From JAJPXC01 sp964562375 (GTDB lineage: Bacteria > Bacteroidota > Bacteroidia > Bacteroidales > Muribaculaceae): DNA of 37,459 bases. The stretch lies in contig CAZLSW010000028.1 of NCBI GenBank assembly GCA_964562375.1, forward strand, positions 1 to 37,459, read 5' to 3'. Of the stretch, positions 7,228 through 15,685 are shown one piece after another; position 1 is the first letter of the stretch, and every line of letters begins with the position of its first letter. The notes under the pieces are model-generated. The model had not been told where the DNA came from and did no database searches. It saw only the letters and a program-made list of their open reading frames with translations. The translations under genes were made by a program, and so were the position numbers.

Positions 7228-7235
7228 CAAAGGTA
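7228..7235 (-). promoter_or_regulatory. -7 box for beta-helix/propeller gene
   Basis: Minus-strand TACCTTTG (7235-7228) fits TAnnTTTG and lies 65 nt before the ATG. The -33 region is only a T/A-rich tract without a clear TTTG. Confidence 0.5.
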
Positions 7236-7280
7236 CATAAAAAGTGGAATATTTAAAAACCTATGGCATAAATTTAGGCC

Positions 7281-7353
7281 GCCGCGGCAAACCGCGGGGC
7301 ACCGTGGCTTGATGGGGGGTGGCGCCTTCGGCGCGCTCTCCCCGCAGTGGAAC
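7281..7353. repeat. Dispersed G+C-rich repeat, copy C
   Basis: GCCGCGG-CAAA-CCGCGG, then GGCACCGTGGCTTGATGGGG, then GGCGCC-TTCGGCGCG-CTCTCCCCGCAGTGG. This long form shares its second half with copy A at 890-925. It lies in the 323-base divergent gap between the beta-helix gene and asnB, which otherwise holds only the two promoters. Confidence 0.8.
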
Positions 7354-7416
7354 AAAGGTCGAAAAGGATTATGGGGGTATAGATTGAAAATAATAATAGA
7401 TATTTTCGGCGAATAT

Positions 7417-7447
7417 TTTGCAAATTGTGAGTAAATGTGTAATTTTG
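7417..7447 (+). promoter_or_regulatory. Promoter of asnB
   Basis: TTTG (7417-7420), 19 nt, TAATTTTG (7440-7447) is a complete match to the Bacteroidetes consensus. Transcription would start near 7454, giving a leader of about 33 nt. Confidence 0.75.
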
Positions 7448-7486
7448 CGAGCAAATTGTAAATAAAAACTCAAAATTATAAGAAAA

Positions 7487-9154
7487 ATGTGTGGCATAGT
7501 CGCAATGTTTGAAGCCCAGGGAGACGTACAACGTCTACGCCCAGAGGTGCTTAAGATGTCCAAGAAGATTCGTCACCGCGGTCCCGACTGGTCGGGTATA
7601 TGGTGTGGCCCCGACGCGATATTGGCCCATGAGCGCCTGTCGATCGTCGACCCTGAATCGGGTGGCCAACCGTTGAAAACCGCCGACGGTAAAGTGATAC
7701 TGGCTGTGAATGGGGAGATTTACAATCATCGTGATATACGCAAGCGCTACGAGGGGAAATATGAGTTTCTCACCGGGAGCGACTGCGAGGTGATATTGGC
7801 TCTTTACCGCGATAAAGGCGTGGATTTCCTGGAGGAGTTGAACGGAATCTTCGCGTTCGCCCTCTATGATTCGGAGGCCGACCGCTACATCGTGGCCCGC
7901 GATCCCATCGGAGTGATTCCGTTGTACATGGGCATCGATCGAGAAGGCCATCGCTATTTTGCGAGCGAGCTGAAGGCCCTGGAGGGGGTGTGTGATGTGA
8001 TAGAGCCGTTCTTGCCGGGCCATGTCTACGACAGCGCGACGGGGGAGATAACCCGTTGGTATCACCGCGACTGGGAAAGCTATGAGGCTGTCAAGGACAA
8101 CAGGACGTCAATCTCTGAGTTGCGCGAGGCCTTGGAGGCCGCGGTGAAGCGGCAATTGATGAGCGACGTGCCATACGGGGTGCTTTTGTCGGGAGGCCTG
8201 GATTCGTCGATTATCTCGGCAGTGGCCGCCAAATACGCGCCGATGCGTATCGAGGAGGCTGGCAAGGAGGAGGCTTGGTGGCCCCGACTCCATTCTTTTG
8301 CCGTGGGATTGAAAGGGGCTCCCGATCTTGTGGCGGCGCGCAAGGTGGCCGAGCATATCGGCACCGTGCATCATGAAATCAACTATACCGTGCAGGAAGG
8401 CTTGGACGCCATTCGCGACGTGATATATTATCTCGAGACTTACGATGTGACCACCGTGCGCGCCTCAACGCCGATGTATCTGCTGGCGCGCGTGATCAAG
8501 TCGATGGGCATCAAGATGGTGCTTTCGGGCGAGGGAGCCGATGAAATCTTCGGGGGCTATCTTTATTTCCACAAGGCCCCGTCGGCACAGGCTTTCCATG
8601 AGGAGACGGTGCGCAAGTTGTCCAAGCTTCACCTTTACGATTGCCTGCGAGCCAACAAAGCGTTGTCGGCGTGGGGCGTAGAGGGACGCGTGCCGTTCCT
8701 CGACAAGGAGTTTCTGGACGTTGCCATGCGCATCAATCCGGCCGACAAGATGGCCCGCGACGGCAAAATGGAGAAATGGGTGCTCCGCAAGGCTTTTGAG
8801 GATCTACTCCCCAAGGAAATATGCTGGCGACAGAAGGAGCAGTTCAGCGACGGCGTGGGCTATTCATGGATCGACTCGCTCAAGGAGATTACGGCCTCGC
8901 AAGTTACCGACGAGATGATGCGTAACGCCCAACGGCGTTTCCCGGTGAATACACCCATGAACAAGGAGGAGTATTATTATCGCACGATATTTGAGGAGCA
9001 CTTTCCGTCGGCCACGGCGGCGGCATGCGTGCCGTCGGTTCCGTCGGTTGCCTGCTCGACGGCCGAGGCTTTGGCGTGGGACGCTTCGTTCCAGAAGCTC
9101 AACGATCCCTCGGGCCGCGCGGTGGCGGGCGTGCACGAAAAGGCCTACGCATAA
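7487..9154 (+). CDS. asnB: Asparagine synthetase B, glutamine-hydrolysing
   Basis: A 555-residue cytoplasmic enzyme making asparagine from aspartate, glutamine and ATP. The mature N-terminus starts Cys2 (MCGIVAMF), the nucleophile of the class II glutaminase domain (about residues 2-190; RGPDWSG and NGEIYNH are part of the glutamine pocket). The synthetase domain has the ATP pyrophosphatase loop SGGLDSS (235-241) and the conserved GEGADEIFGGY segment. The length matches the E. coli AsnB type. The last 45 residues are Ala-rich and less conserved. It has its own promoter and is followed 54 nt later by an ADP-ribosylglycohydrolase gene that appears to have a separate promoter. Confidence 0.96.
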   Translation: MCGIVAMFEAQGDVQRLRPEVLKMSKKIRHRGPDWSGIWCGPDAILAHERLSIVDPESGGQPLKTADGKVILAVNGEIYNHRDIRKRYEGKYEFLTGSDCEVILALYRDKGVDFLEELNGIFAFALYDSEADRYIVARDPIGVIPLYMGIDREGHRYFASELKALEGVCDVIEPFLPGHVYDSATGEITRWYHRDWESYEAVKDNRTSISELREALEAAVKRQLMSDVPYGVLLSGGLDSSIISAVAAKYAPMRIEEAGKEEAWWPRLHSFAVGLKGAPDLVAARKVAEHIGTVHHEINYTVQEGLDAIRDVIYYLETYDVTTVRASTPMYLLARVIKSMGIKMVLSGEGADEIFGGYLYFHKAPSAQAFHEETVRKLSKLHLYDCLRANKALSAWGVEGRVPFLDKEFLDVAMRINPADKMARDGKMEKWVLRKAFEDLLPKEICWRQKEQFSDGVGYSWIDSLKEITASQVTDEMMRNAQRRFPVNTPMNKEEYYYRTIFEEHFPSATAAACVPSVPSVACSTAEALAWDASFQKLNDPSGRAVAGVHEKAYA

Positions 9155-9158
9155 CCTC

Positions 9159-9186
9159 TTGTTTTCGCGGAAAATTGCTACCTTTG
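9159..9186 (+). promoter_or_regulatory. Promoter of ADP-ribosylglycohydrolase gene
   Basis: TACCTTTG (9179-9186) matches the -7 box. CTTG at 9158-9161, 17 nt upstream, is an acceptable but short-spaced -33 element. The start codon is 22 nt after the -7 box. Confidence 0.55.
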
Positions 9187-9208
9187 CGGAAACAAAAAGG
9201 CCAGCGTT

Positions 9209-10006
9209 ATGAACGACACGATATTAGGAGCGATTGTGGGAGATACCGTAGGATCGGTATACGAGTTCAACCCCACGAAGAATTACGGCTTCAGGCTGTT
9301 CCACGACGATTCGATCTATACCGACGACTCGATAATGACTATCGCTGTGGCACAATGGTTGCTTGACGATCCCAATCAAACGCCTCAGCGGCTTGTGGAA
9401 ATCATGCAGGACTGGGGGCGCCGTTACCCCGATCCTTATGGAGCATACGGCGGAATGTTCAGCCAGTGGCTCGAGACCGACAATCCCCAACCCTATAACT
9501 CCTGGGGTAACGGCTCGGCGATGCGCGTGTCGCCGGTGGGATTTTTCTTCGACACCTTGGAGGAAACCCTTCGAGTAGCCGAGATTTCAGCCTCAGTAAG
9601 CCACAATCATCCCGAGGGGATAAAGGGCGCGCAAGCCACGGCTGCCGCTATTTTTCTCGCTCGCCAGGGCAAGTCGAAGGAGGAAATCCGCGACTACATA
9701 ACCACTGCTTTTGGCTACGATCTTTCACGCTCCTATGAAAAGATCAAGGATGGTTACCATTTCGAGTCGAGTTGTCAAGAAACGGTGCCTCAATCCCTCA
9801 TCGCATTTCTCGAGAGCAAGGACTTTGAGGACGCGATACGCTTGACGGTGGCCCTTGGAGGCGACGCCGACACGATGGGAGCGATCACGGGTCCTATAGC
9901 TGCTGCTTACTACAAAGGGATTCCTGAGAATATGCGCTCTGAGACGCTACGTCGGCTCCCGGCAGATATTCTCGAGATTCTCAACCGCTTCACGGCCCAG
10001 GAGTAA
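9209..10006 (+). CDS. ADP-ribosylglycohydrolase family protein
   Basis: A 265-residue protein of the ADP-ribosylglycohydrolase (DraG/ARH) family, all-helical enzymes with two metal ions that remove ADP-ribose from proteins or nucleic acids or cleave related ADP-ribosyl compounds. The metal-binding motifs are present: TDDS at residues 38-41 (D39, D40) and GGDADTMGAITG at 217-228 (D219, D221), with an N-terminal LGAIVGDTVGS typical of the family. It should be catalytically competent. No ADP-ribosyltransferase partner is nearby, so the substrate is unknown. It stands alone between asnB and yceD. Confidence 0.9.
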   Translation: MNDTILGAIVGDTVGSVYEFNPTKNYGFRLFHDDSIYTDDSIMTIAVAQWLLDDPNQTPQRLVEIMQDWGRRYPDPYGAYGGMFSQWLETDNPQPYNSWGNGSAMRVSPVGFFFDTLEETLRVAEISASVSHNHPEGIKGAQATAAAIFLARQGKSKEEIRDYITTAFGYDLSRSYEKIKDGYHFESSCQETVPQSLIAFLESKDFEDAIRLTVALGGDADTMGAITGPIAAAYYKGIPENMRSETLRRLPADILEILNRFTAQE

Positions 10007-10104
10007 CCTGGTGGAAATATCCCCAGGTCATAAGGAAAGATGGGCAGGGAGCCAAAGCGGGGGAATGACTTGATGGGTGAAAAAAGGTGAAATTGTGAAA
10101 AAAG

Positions 10105-10135
10105 TTGGTAGTTTCGCGGGAAAACGCTAACTTTG
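10105..10135 (+). promoter_or_regulatory. Promoter of yceD-rpmF
   Basis: GTTG (10104-10107), 20 nt, TAACTTTG (10128-10135). The GTG start of yceD is 38 nt after the -7 box. Confidence 0.6.
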
Positions 10136-10172
10136 CAAAGTTTTTTCAACCAACTCGTAAAACATTACCTCC

Positions 10173-10742
10173 GTGGGAAAGTTTTCGCAATTCAAGCTGC
10201 AGCTCAAATCGATGCCCCAGGGCACCGAAGAGATTGAGTATCACCTGGACAAAACGTTCTTCGAGAACATGGAGAACACGGATGTCAAGGGCGCCGACCT
10301 CACCGTGTCGTTGACCGCCACCCACAAGGGCGACCTCTACGACCTCGACTTCGCCATCAACGGCGAGGTGACCCTGCTGTGCGACCGTTGCCTCGACGAC
10401 TTGGTGCTCCCCATTGAGGCTGGCTACCACATCGGTGTCAAGTATGGCGAGGACTACAATGACGATAGCGACGACATCCTCGAGATTCCCGAGAGCGACA
10501 ACTATCTCAACGTCGCCTATATGATTTACGACACCGTGGTGCTGGCAATTCCCGCGCGGCATGTCCACCCTCTGGGCAAGTGCAACCGCGCGATGAGCGC
10601 GATGCTCAAGAAACACCGGGCTCGCACCTCGGACGACGAGATGGAGGACGAGTTGCTCGACGAGATCGACCAAATAGAAAGCACCGACGATGGCTCTACC
10701 GGCACCGACCCGCGCTGGGACGCCCTCAAGGACCTAAATTGA
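10173..10742 (+). CDS. yceD: YceD/DUF177 family protein
   Basis: A 189-residue protein of the DUF177 (YceD) family, which in most bacteria sits directly before the L32 gene. In E. coli it is linked to 23S rRNA accumulation and ribosome assembly. Here it starts with GTG, as no ATG lies upstream in frame. The conserved core CDRCLDDL (C70, C73) and the later HPLGKC (C137) are visible, and the C-terminus DPRWDALKDL is typical. An acidic stretch (about 152-175) precedes that tail. rpmF follows 30 nt downstream, so the two are probably cotranscribed. Confidence 0.88.
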   Translation: MGKFSQFKLQLKSMPQGTEEIEYHLDKTFFENMENTDVKGADLTVSLTATHKGDLYDLDFAINGEVTLLCDRCLDDLVLPIEAGYHIGVKYGEDYNDDSDDILEIPESDNYLNVAYMIYDTVVLAIPARHVHPLGKCNRAMSAMLKKHRARTSDDEMEDELLDEIDQIESTDDGSTGTDPRWDALKDLN

Positions 10743-10772
10743 TATATTAACAATAAATAGATTAAATAAGAA

Positions 10773-10958
10773 ATGGCACATCCTAAACGAAAGCAATCGA
10801 AGACCCGCACCGCCAAGCGTCGTACTCACGACAAGGCCGCAATGCCCACGCTCGCCGTTTGCCCCAACTGCGGCGCATGGCACATCTACCACACCGTTTG
10901 CAACGAGTGCGGTTACTATCGCGGCAAGCTCGCCATCGAGAAATTCGCGGCTGTGTAA
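10773..10958 (+). CDS. rpmF: Large-subunit ribosomal protein bL32
   Basis: A 61-residue protein. MAHPKRKQSKTRTAKRRTHD is the basic N-terminal extension of L32, followed by a zinc ribbon with C30-x2-C33 and C43-x2-C46, so this is the zinc-binding (C+) form. It is a structural component of the 50S subunit. It lies behind yceD and ahead of fabH, with no plsX gene between as found in many other phyla. Confidence 0.97.
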   Translation: MAHPKRKQSKTRTAKRRTHDKAAMPTLAVCPNCGAWHIYHTVCNECGYYRGKLAIEKFAAV

Positions 10959-10966
10959 TCCAGCTG

Positions 10967-10981
10967 GGATCAACTTGATCC
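10967..10981. other. 15-bp dyad GGATCAA-C-TTGATCC after rpmF
   Basis: Perfect 7-bp arms with a single central base, starting 9 nt after the rpmF stop. The loop is too tight for an RNA hairpin, so a DNA-binding site in the rpmF-fabH gap (166 nt) is possible. Nothing else is evident in this gap. Confidence 0.3.
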
Positions 10982-11124
10982 ACTCGCCCGAACATCGGCA
11001 ACCCTCCGCTCTCCCGGGGTGATCGAAAAGGCCTACACAATTAGGGCCAACGGATCCCTGGGGGTGTTGTCGTGTATACATACCCCAATTATTGTCACCC
11101 AAACACCAACCTATTTTTCCAATA

Positions 11125-12105
11125 ATGTACAACGCAAGGATTGCAGGAATATCATCCTACCTCCCCGGCGATATCCTCGACAACGAGATGCTGTCGAAAA
11201 TCGTCGACACAAACGACGAGTGGATCACCACTCGCGTAGGTATTAAAGAGCGACACATTTTGAAAAACGGCGAAGGCTCCTCCTACCTGGGCGAGCAGGC
11301 CGTAAACCGACTTTTGGCCGACACGGGCATCAAGCCCGAGGAGATCGACCTCATCATCTGCGCCACCTCCAACCCCGACTACCGCTTCCCCTCCACCGCC
11401 TCGGTTATCGCCCACAAGTGTGGCCTCCGCAAGGCTTACGGTTACGACATCCAGGCCGCTTGCGCCGGATTTATCGTTGCCCTGGAGGATGCAGCAGCCT
11501 ACGTGCGTTGCGGCATGCGCAAGAAGGTGATTGTGGTGGCCGCCGAGAAAATGTCGTCGATGGTCAACTATGAGGACCGCTCGACGTGTCCCCTCTTCGG
11601 CGACGGCGCTGGCGCTGTCCTCGTTGAGCCCACCGACAAACCAGTGGGCGTGATCGACGGAATATTCCACGTCGACGGCTCGGGCCTCGAGCACCTGTTG
11701 ATGAAGGCCGGTGGCTCGGCTCATCCCGCTACCCACGAGACTGTCGACGCCCGCGAGCACTTCGTGTACCAGGAGGGCCGCCAAGTGTACAAGCACGCCG
11801 TGACCGATATGTTGACCTCCTCGCTCGACATCATGAAGCGCAATAACCTCACTGTGGACGACGTCGACTACCTGGTGCCTCACCAGGCCAACCTGCGCAT
11901 CATCGAGGCTGTGGCCGACCGCGCCGGAATCGCCCGCGAGAAAGTGCTGGTCAACATCGAGCATGTGGGCAACACATCAGCCGCCTCGATTCCCATCTGC
12001 CTTGACGAGTTCAAGAGCCAGCTCAAGCCCGGCGACAAGATCGTGCTCACTGCATTCGGAGCAGGCTTCACTTGGGGTGCCATGTACATCATCTGGGACC
12101 TTTAA
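11125..12105 (+). CDS. fabH: Beta-ketoacyl-ACP synthase III
   Basis: A 326-residue FabH, condensing acyl-CoA with malonyl-ACP to start type II fatty acid synthesis. The ATG at 11125 was chosen because the longer frame begins with TTG at 11092 and adds 11 residues not expected in the family. The catalytic triad is intact: C113 in QAACAGF, H253 in PHQAN and N283 in HVGNTSAAS. The C-terminus FGAGFTWGAMYI is typical. The gene ends before a strong terminator (12132-12161), closing the yceD-rpmF-fabH unit. The thioesterase at 1011-1793 acts on the opposite end of the same pathway. Confidence 0.96.
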   Translation: MYNARIAGISSYLPGDILDNEMLSKIVDTNDEWITTRVGIKERHILKNGEGSSYLGEQAVNRLLADTGIKPEEIDLIICATSNPDYRFPSTASVIAHKCGLRKAYGYDIQAACAGFIVALEDAAAYVRCGMRKKVIVVAAEKMSSMVNYEDRSTCPLFGDGAGAVLVEPTDKPVGVIDGIFHVDGSGLEHLLMKAGGSAHPATHETVDAREHFVYQEGRQVYKHAVTDMLTSSLDIMKRNNLTVDDVDYLVPHQANLRIIEAVADRAGIAREKVLVNIEHVGNTSAASIPICLDEFKSQLKPGDKIVLTAFGAGFTWGAMYIIWDL

Positions 12106-12131
12106 TCAGCTCCCAACCAATAAAATTCACT

Positions 12132-12161
12132 AAAATAGCATCTTTTAAGGTGCTATTTTTG
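12132..12161 (+). terminator. Rho-independent terminator after fabH
   Basis: AAAATAGCATC (12132-12142) pairs with GGTGCTATTTT (12149-12159; one G-T pair) around a 6-nt loop and runs into TTTTTG. It separates fabH from era. Confidence 0.85.
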
Positions 12162-12195
12162 TTTAGAAGATAGTGTAACTTCTAAATCAACGACA

Positions 12196-13179
12196 ATGGA
12201 ACAAGAGATTACCATTCCACAGGAACCTGAGCTTCCTGCACCCACCTCCCAAGATCTCGCTGAGGAAACCTCAGTCGGAAACCCCGCGGTGGCGTCGGGG
12301 CATAAGGCCGGGTTTGTCAACATAGTAGGCAACCCCAACGTGGGCAAGTCGACCCTGATGAACGACCTCGTGGGCGAGCGTGTGAGCATCATTACCTCGA
12401 AGGCCCAGACGACCCGTCACCGTATCATGGGCATCGTCAACACCCCTGAGTATCAGATAGTTTTCTCCGATACTCCTGGCGTTCTTGCCCCCAAATATAA
12501 ATTGCAGGAACAGATGCTAGGCTACTCGGAGGGCGCGCTTACCGACGCCGACATCCTTCTCTACGTGACCGACGTTGTGGAGGATCCTACCAAGAACGCC
12601 GATTTCCTGGCCAAGGTGGCCAAGGAGAAAATCCCCGTGCTGCTCGTAATCAACAAGATTGACCTTGTGAAGAGCCAACAGGAGCTGGAGCAGATCGTCG
12701 ACCAGTGGAAGAAACTGCTACCCAACGCCGAGATTTTCCCCACCTCAGCCAAGGAGCACTTCAACACCGACAACCTGATGCGCCGCATCGTGGAGCTGTT
12801 GCCCGTGTCGCCACCCTATTTCGGCAAGGACGCGCTTACCGACAAGCCCGCACGATTCTTCGTCACCGAGATTATCCGCGAAAAGATTCTCACCAACTAC
12901 GACAAGGAGGTGCCTTACTCGGTGGAGGTGATTGTGGAGAAATTCGACGAGAAGGAGGGTGCGATCCATATTATGGCCGTCATCTACGTCGAGCGCGACT
13001 CCCAGAAGGGCATCTTGATCGGCAAGGGCGGGTCGAAGCTTAAAAAAGTGGGCATGGAGGCCCGGAAGGACATCGAGGCGTTCTTTGGCAAGAAGGTATA
13101 CCTTGAGCTCTTCGTGAAGGTTGAAGCCAATTGGCGCAACCGTGAGAACAAGCTTCGCGCGTTCGGGTATATCGATTAA
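12196..13179 (+). CDS. era: GTPase Era
   Basis: A 327-residue GTPase needed for 16S rRNA maturation and 30S assembly. G1 is GNPNVGKST (45-53), G3 DTPG (92-95) and G4 NKID (153-156). The C-terminal KH domain carries the RNA-binding signature GKGGSKLKKVG (around 275-285) and the FGKKVYLELFVKVE strand region. It has an extra acidic, Pro-rich N-terminus of about 35 residues compared with E. coli Era; the first ATG is kept because nothing between it and G1 is a better start. der follows 30 nt later. Confidence 0.95.
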   Translation: MEQEITIPQEPELPAPTSQDLAEETSVGNPAVASGHKAGFVNIVGNPNVGKSTLMNDLVGERVSIITSKAQTTRHRIMGIVNTPEYQIVFSDTPGVLAPKYKLQEQMLGYSEGALTDADILLYVTDVVEDPTKNADFLAKVAKEKIPVLLVINKIDLVKSQQELEQIVDQWKKLLPNAEIFPTSAKEHFNTDNLMRRIVELLPVSPPYFGKDALTDKPARFFVTEIIREKILTNYDKEVPYSVEVIVEKFDEKEGAIHIMAVIYVERDSQKGILIGKGGSKLKKVGMEARKDIEAFFGKKVYLELFVKVEANWRNRENKLRAFGYID

Positions 13180-13193
13180 TTTTAGTAACTTCG
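13162..13193 (+). promoter_or_regulatory. Possible der promoter
   Basis: TTCG (13162-13165), 20 nt, TAACTTCG (13186-13193): a one-base departure from consensus in each box. It overlaps the era stop and lies 16 nt before der. Confidence 0.35.
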
Positions 13194-13209
13194 CGAAAAA
13201 GAATAAGAT

Positions 13210-14529
13210 ATGGGACAATTAGTAGCCATCGTAGGTCGCCCCAACGTGGGCAAATCCACCCTGTTCAACCGTCTCACCCAATCGCGCCAGGCGATTGTTG
13301 ACGAGACGGCCGGCACGACCCGCGACCGCCAGTACGGCAAGGTCGACTGGAACGGCAAGGAGTTCTCAATCGTCGACACTGGCGGTTGGGTGGTCAACAG
13401 CGACGACGTCTTCGAGGCCGAAATCAACAAGCAGGTGGCCCTGGCGATCGAGCAGGCCGACGAGATCCTGTTCGTGGTCGACGCCATGAACGGCGTTACC
13501 GACCTTGACGACCATGTGGCCGAAATCCTGCGCAAGTCGAAGAAACCCGTCACCTTGGTAGCCAACAAGGTCGACTCCAACGACTGGCTGTACAATGTGC
13601 CTGAGTTCTACAAGCTTGGCCTAGGCGACCCCTACCCAGTGTCGGCTGTGAGCGGCTTCGGCACTGGCGACCTGCTCGACGAGGTGGTGAAACTACTTCC
13701 CGAGAAGCCCGAGGACGAAGAGGACAACCTGGCCGACATCCCCAAATTTGCCATCGTCGGTCGTCCTAACGCCGGGAAGTCGTCGTTGATCAACTCGTTC
13801 ATCGGCGAGGAGCGAAACATTGTCACCGATATCGCCGGCACCACTCGCGACTCGATTTACACGCGCTACAACAAATTTGGCTTCGATTTCTACCTGGTTG
13901 ATACAGCTGGTATCCGCCGTAAGAACAAGGTGAACGAGGATATCGAATACTACTCGGTGATCCGCTCGATACGCGCCATCGAGGCCAGCGACGTGTGCAT
14001 CCTCATGATAGATGCCACCCGAGGCATTGAGAATCAGGATCTTAACATATTCTCGCTGATTCAGAAGAACAAGAAGGGATTGGTGGTGTGTGTCAACAAG
14101 TGGGACTTGGTGGAGGACAAGTCGCAGGAGTCGATCAAGACTTTCGAGACAGCCATCCGCAAGCGTTTCGCACCGTTCACCGATTTTCCTATCCTGTTCA
14201 CCTCGGCCTTGACTAAGCAAAGGATTTTCAAGGTGCTGGAGACGGCGATGGAGGTTTACAACAACCGTCACCGCATCGTGCCCACCTCGCAATTGAACAA
14301 GGTGATGCTCGAGGCTATCGCTGCTTATCCGCCACCCGCCAACAAGGGTAAATTCGTGAAAATCAAGTATGTGACGATGTTGAAGGGAGCCGCCGTGCCC
14401 ACGTTTATCTTCTTCTGCAACTTGCCCCAGTGGGTCAAGGAGCCTTACCGCCGTTATTTGGAGAACAAGATACGCGAGAACTGGGATTTCACTGGCACGC
14501 CTATCAACGTGTTCATGCGTGAGAAATAG
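13210..14529 (+). CDS. der: GTPase Der (EngA)
   Basis: A 439-residue tandem-domain GTPase acting in 50S ribosome assembly. Domain 1 has GRPNVGKST (9-17), DTGG (56-59) and NKVD (119-122). Domain 2 has GRPNAGKSS (184-192), DTAG (231-234) and NKWD in the second half. The C-terminal KH-like domain includes PPPANKGKFVKIKYVT. Its last 17 bases overlap the 3' end of a convergent glycosyltransferase gene (stop at 14513), so both transcripts would be antisense to each other at their ends. Confidence 0.96.
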   Translation: MGQLVAIVGRPNVGKSTLFNRLTQSRQAIVDETAGTTRDRQYGKVDWNGKEFSIVDTGGWVVNSDDVFEAEINKQVALAIEQADEILFVVDAMNGVTDLDDHVAEILRKSKKPVTLVANKVDSNDWLYNVPEFYKLGLGDPYPVSAVSGFGTGDLLDEVVKLLPEKPEDEEDNLADIPKFAIVGRPNAGKSSLINSFIGEERNIVTDIAGTTRDSIYTRYNKFGFDFYLVDTAGIRRKNKVNEDIEYYSVIRSIRAIEASDVCILMIDATRGIENQDLNIFSLIQKNKKGLVVCVNKWDLVEDKSQESIKTFETAIRKRFAPFTDFPILFTSALTKQRIFKVLETAMEVYNNRHRIVPTSQLNKVMLEAIAAYPPPANKGKFVKIKYVTMLKGAAVPTFIFFCNLPQWVKEPYRRYLENKIRENWDFTGTPINVFMREK

Positions 14530-15682
14530 CGGCCAAAATGGAGTCGAATTGACGTGACACCACCTCCCAAGAGAAGTGCTCAGAGACATAAGCTCGGGCC
14601 TTTTCGCCTATGCGACGTCGACGGTCCACGTCGCCAAGCATTTGCACACAGGCGGCGGCAATTTCGTCAAAAGGCTTGATTACCAAGGCTTCAGCCACAT
14701 TTTCCAATCCTTCGGCACCTGTAGGAGTGGTCACTACACAACAGCCATGGGCCATAGCTTCCAAAATCTTGTTTTGAACGCCTGAGCCTGATACCATCGG
14801 AGCAACTACCAGGGCTGCACGCTGGAACAATGGGGTCAATGAAGGTACAAAACCCGTAACTGTTATCTTGTTGTTGGCCAACGATTTAATTCCTTCGGTA
14901 GGGGCTGCTCCGGCGATTGTAAACGTGGCTTGGGAGAAGTGGCTTGTGATAACGGGCCATGAATGTTCCACAAAAAGTGTAACAGCTTGTATATTAGGCA
15001 AATAATCCATCTTGCCCACAAACAGCAGTTCTTGGCTTGCGGGATTATGTGTATCACACGTTTCGATGGCCGGGAGAGCGACAGCATTTGACAACAAATG
15101 GACATTCAATGAGTTATCGCCGATAAAATTGCTATCGACCTCCGAGATGTAGGCGCAAGCGTCAAGTTCTTGGCGGCATTGGCGTTCAAGACGCTCCATA
15201 CGGCTGGCCATAAGCTTGTAGAGCAGGCGTTTGAGCCCTCGGGTAGTGCTTGCGGCGTTACGAAAATTCATTGTTAAGGAGTCGGTCATGTCGGCCAGTG
15301 TCATTTTGTCCTTGTAAGGAAGGATATATTGCGTCATCGCCGGGGAGGCGGCAACAAGCAGGTCGTATTGATCGGCTACTGAGGCAAGCCAACGGCGTAT
15401 CTCCCTGTAGTTGAAGTGGTTGGCGATATGCACCTTGCGATTGAGCAGGGTGGTGGAGAGGTTGAAAATACGGCGTAAACGTGGGTAATAAAACCATTTC
15501 TCATTCCTCACTCTGCGCGGTGTCTCTTTGGCCATTAACCCGCACTCATCCAGAGAATTAGCCAAATATGCCATGTCGACCTCACAGCGCTCTGACAGCA
15601 GCGTAACCAGCTGATTGATGCGCACGCGGTCGCCCCCGAAAAGGGGAATTACTGGGCGGTGGGATAGGATGAGGGCTCGCAT
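14513..15682 (-). CDS. Glycosyltransferase, GT-B fold (GT4-like)
   Basis: A 389-residue cytoplasmic glycosyltransferase. It starts with a Rossmann strand and acceptor-side loop (MRALILSHRPVIPLFGGDRV), and the C-terminal half has the GT4 donor site VVAPMVSGSGVQNKILEAMA followed by HGCCVVTTPTGAEGL, where the first E of the E-x7-E type motif is evident. Similar enzymes add hexoses during exopolysaccharide or O-antigen-like glycan assembly, but donor and acceptor cannot be told from sequence. It follows another glycosyltransferase gene by 3 nt and is surely cotranscribed with it. It overlaps der by 17 bp at the 3' ends. Confidence 0.87.
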   Translation of the reverse strand: MRALILSHRPVIPLFGGDRVRINQLVTLLSERCEVDMAYLANSLDECGLMAKETPRRVRNEKWFYYPRLRRIFNLSTTLLNRKVHIANHFNYREIRRWLASVADQYDLLVAASPAMTQYILPYKDKMTLADMTDSLTMNFRNAASTTRGLKRLLYKLMASRMERLERQCRQELDACAYISEVDSNFIGDNSLNVHLLSNAVALPAIETCDTHNPASQELLFVGKMDYLPNIQAVTLFVEHSWPVITSHFSQATFTIAGAAPTEGIKSLANNKITVTGFVPSLTPLFQRAALVVAPMVSGSGVQNKILEAMAHGCCVVTTPTGAEGLENVAEALVIKPFDEIAAACVQMLGDVDRRRRIGEKARAYVSEHFSWEVVSRQFDSILAAISHA

Positions 15683-15685
15683 GGG

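Noticed and set aside
7281..7353. Repeat C as an asnB operator or riboswitch
   Set aside because: The same sequence occurs in unrelated gaps, so it is better explained as a dispersed repeat than as an asnB-specific signal.
10959..11124. tRNA-like sequence between rpmF and fabH
   Set aside because: No acceptor stem, GGTTCGAATCC-type T arm or anticodon arm could be made; only a short dyad is present.
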